Made by a program: the position numbers and the translations under genes
Notes under the pieces: generated by a model
The model's input: only the letters and a program-made list of their open reading frames with translations
Told to the model about the DNA's origin: nothing
The model's database searches: none
Part shown: piece after piece, positions 13,515 to 14,068 of the stretch
Layout: each line of letters begins with the position of its first letter
Position numbering within the stretch: the first letter of the stretch is position 1
Assembly (NCBI GenBank): GCA_018660305.1
Contig: JABJKO010000136.1
Location: 1 to 14,068 of the forward strand
DNA from: Rhodospirillaceae bacterium
GTDB lineage: Bacteria; Pseudomonadota; Alphaproteobacteria; MPNO01; UBA2964
DNA: 14,068 bases
Direction: 5' to 3'

Positions 13515-14068
13515 GTGAGCCAGGCAGATAACCAGATAACGCCTGAAGTTGTTGCGGAACACGGGCTGACCGAAGAGGAATATGGCCGGGTTCTGCGCAT
13601 CATGGACCGCGAACCGAACATGGTCGAACTCGGCATCTTTTCGGTTATGTGGAGCGAGCATTGCTCCTACAAATCGTCGCGCCGCTGGCTGCGCGAACTG
13701 CCCACCGAGGCACCCTGGGTTATTTGCGGCCCCGGCGAAAATGCCGGTGTCATTGATATCGGCGACGGCCAGGCCGCCATCTTCAAGATGGAAAGCCATA
13801 ATCATCCGTCCTTCATCGAGCCCTACCAGGGGGCTGCGACAGGGGTCGGCGGCATCCTGCGCGACGTGTTTACCATGGGCGCGCGGCCGGTCGCCAATTT
13901 GAATGCGCTGCGCTTCGGTCACCCCGACGATGAGCGCACCCGCCATCTGGTCTCCGGCGTCGTCGCCGGGATCGGCGGGTACGGAAACTGCGTCGGCGTA
14001 CCCACGGTGGGCGGCGAGTGCAATTTCCACCATGCCTATGACGGCAACATTCTGGTCAACGCCATGAC
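13515..14068 (+). CDS. purL: FGAM synthetase large subunit PurL, N-terminal part
   Basis: The first 184 codons are in the window and the gene continues past its end. PurL uses ATP and PurQ-derived ammonia to convert FGAR to FGAM. The start is GTG, 6 bases after a GAGGA site (13504-13508); the nearby ATG at 13508 is out of frame and soon stops. The start of the small-PurL type is visible: short N-terminal helices ([13 protein letters not shown]), then [11 protein letters not shown] with H49, then [10 protein letters not shown] with H95 and H97 in the nucleotide-binding segment, then [12 protein letters not shown] and the GVPTVGGE turn. The intact frame to the edge shows no break. It is the small PurL used with separate PurS and PurQ rather than the large fused enzyme of enterobacteria. 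Confidence 0.95.
   Translation, partial: MSQADNQITPEVVAEHGLTEEEYGRVLRIMDREPNMVELGIFSVMWSEHCSYKSSRRWLRELPTEAPWVICGPGENAGVIDIGDGQAAIFKMESHNHPSFIEPYQGAATGVGGILRDVFTMGARPVANLNALRFGHPDDERTRHLVSGVVAGIGGYGNCVGVPTVGGECNFHHAYDGNILVNAM

Noticed and set aside
13110..14033. 307-codon open frame on the minus strand
   Set aside because: It lies antisense to purQ and purL, which are certain from catalytic motifs; GC-rich codons commonly leave the opposite strand open.
1..14068. tRNA, rRNA, CRISPR array, insertion sequence or prophage genes
   Set aside because: No cloverleaf, regular spaced repeats, transposase motifs or terminal inverted repeats were seen on either strand.

Overview
This GC-rich window looks like an alphaproteobacterium, probably from or near the Rhodospirillales. 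The basis is a purC-purS-purQ-purL run, a DUF1476 (F1-ATPase zeta-type inhibitor) gene, a DUF1344 secreted protein, and the overall look of the proteins. This is inferred from recognised families; no search was run.

The left part (1-9612) is accessory metabolism. It opens with the C-terminal end of a molybdenum hydroxylase large subunit, followed 2 bases later by a flavin-dependent (tryptophan-type) halogenase. Converging on that pair from the other strand are an alpha/beta hydrolase and a cysteine synthase, 5 bases apart. A divergent promoter region (3929-4061) separates the hydrolase from two consecutive, dissimilar FAD_binding_2 flavoproteins. After a 126-base gap with a perfect 15-bp palindrome and a good promoter come a G3E (CobW/COG0523) metal-chaperone-type GTPase and a complete metal-dependent cyclic amidohydrolase. 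Mo hydroxylase, flavoproteins, hydrolase and cyclic amidohydrolase together suggest oxidation and ring opening of a small, perhaps N-heterocyclic, compound. That pathway is inference only.

The middle (9613-10856) holds a secreted DUF1344 protein and the zeta-type ATPase inhibitor, both on the minus strand. The 329 bases between them contain no gene but several hairpins, two of which look like minus-strand terminators.

The right part (10857-14068) is mostly housekeeping: an NRDE/TANGO2-like protein, then purC, purS, purQ and the start of purL. Tight spacing (9 bases purC-purS, an ATGA overlap purS-purQ) supports one operon for steps 4 and 6 of IMP synthesis (FGAM synthetase and SAICAR synthetase). 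The surprise is PurC. Its fold and most motifs are intact, but three substrate-contact positions that are Arg, Ser and Lys in E. coli PurC are Asn, Glu and Ser here. I consider this the observation most worth checking. No tRNA, rRNA, CRISPR array, insertion sequence or phage gene was seen.
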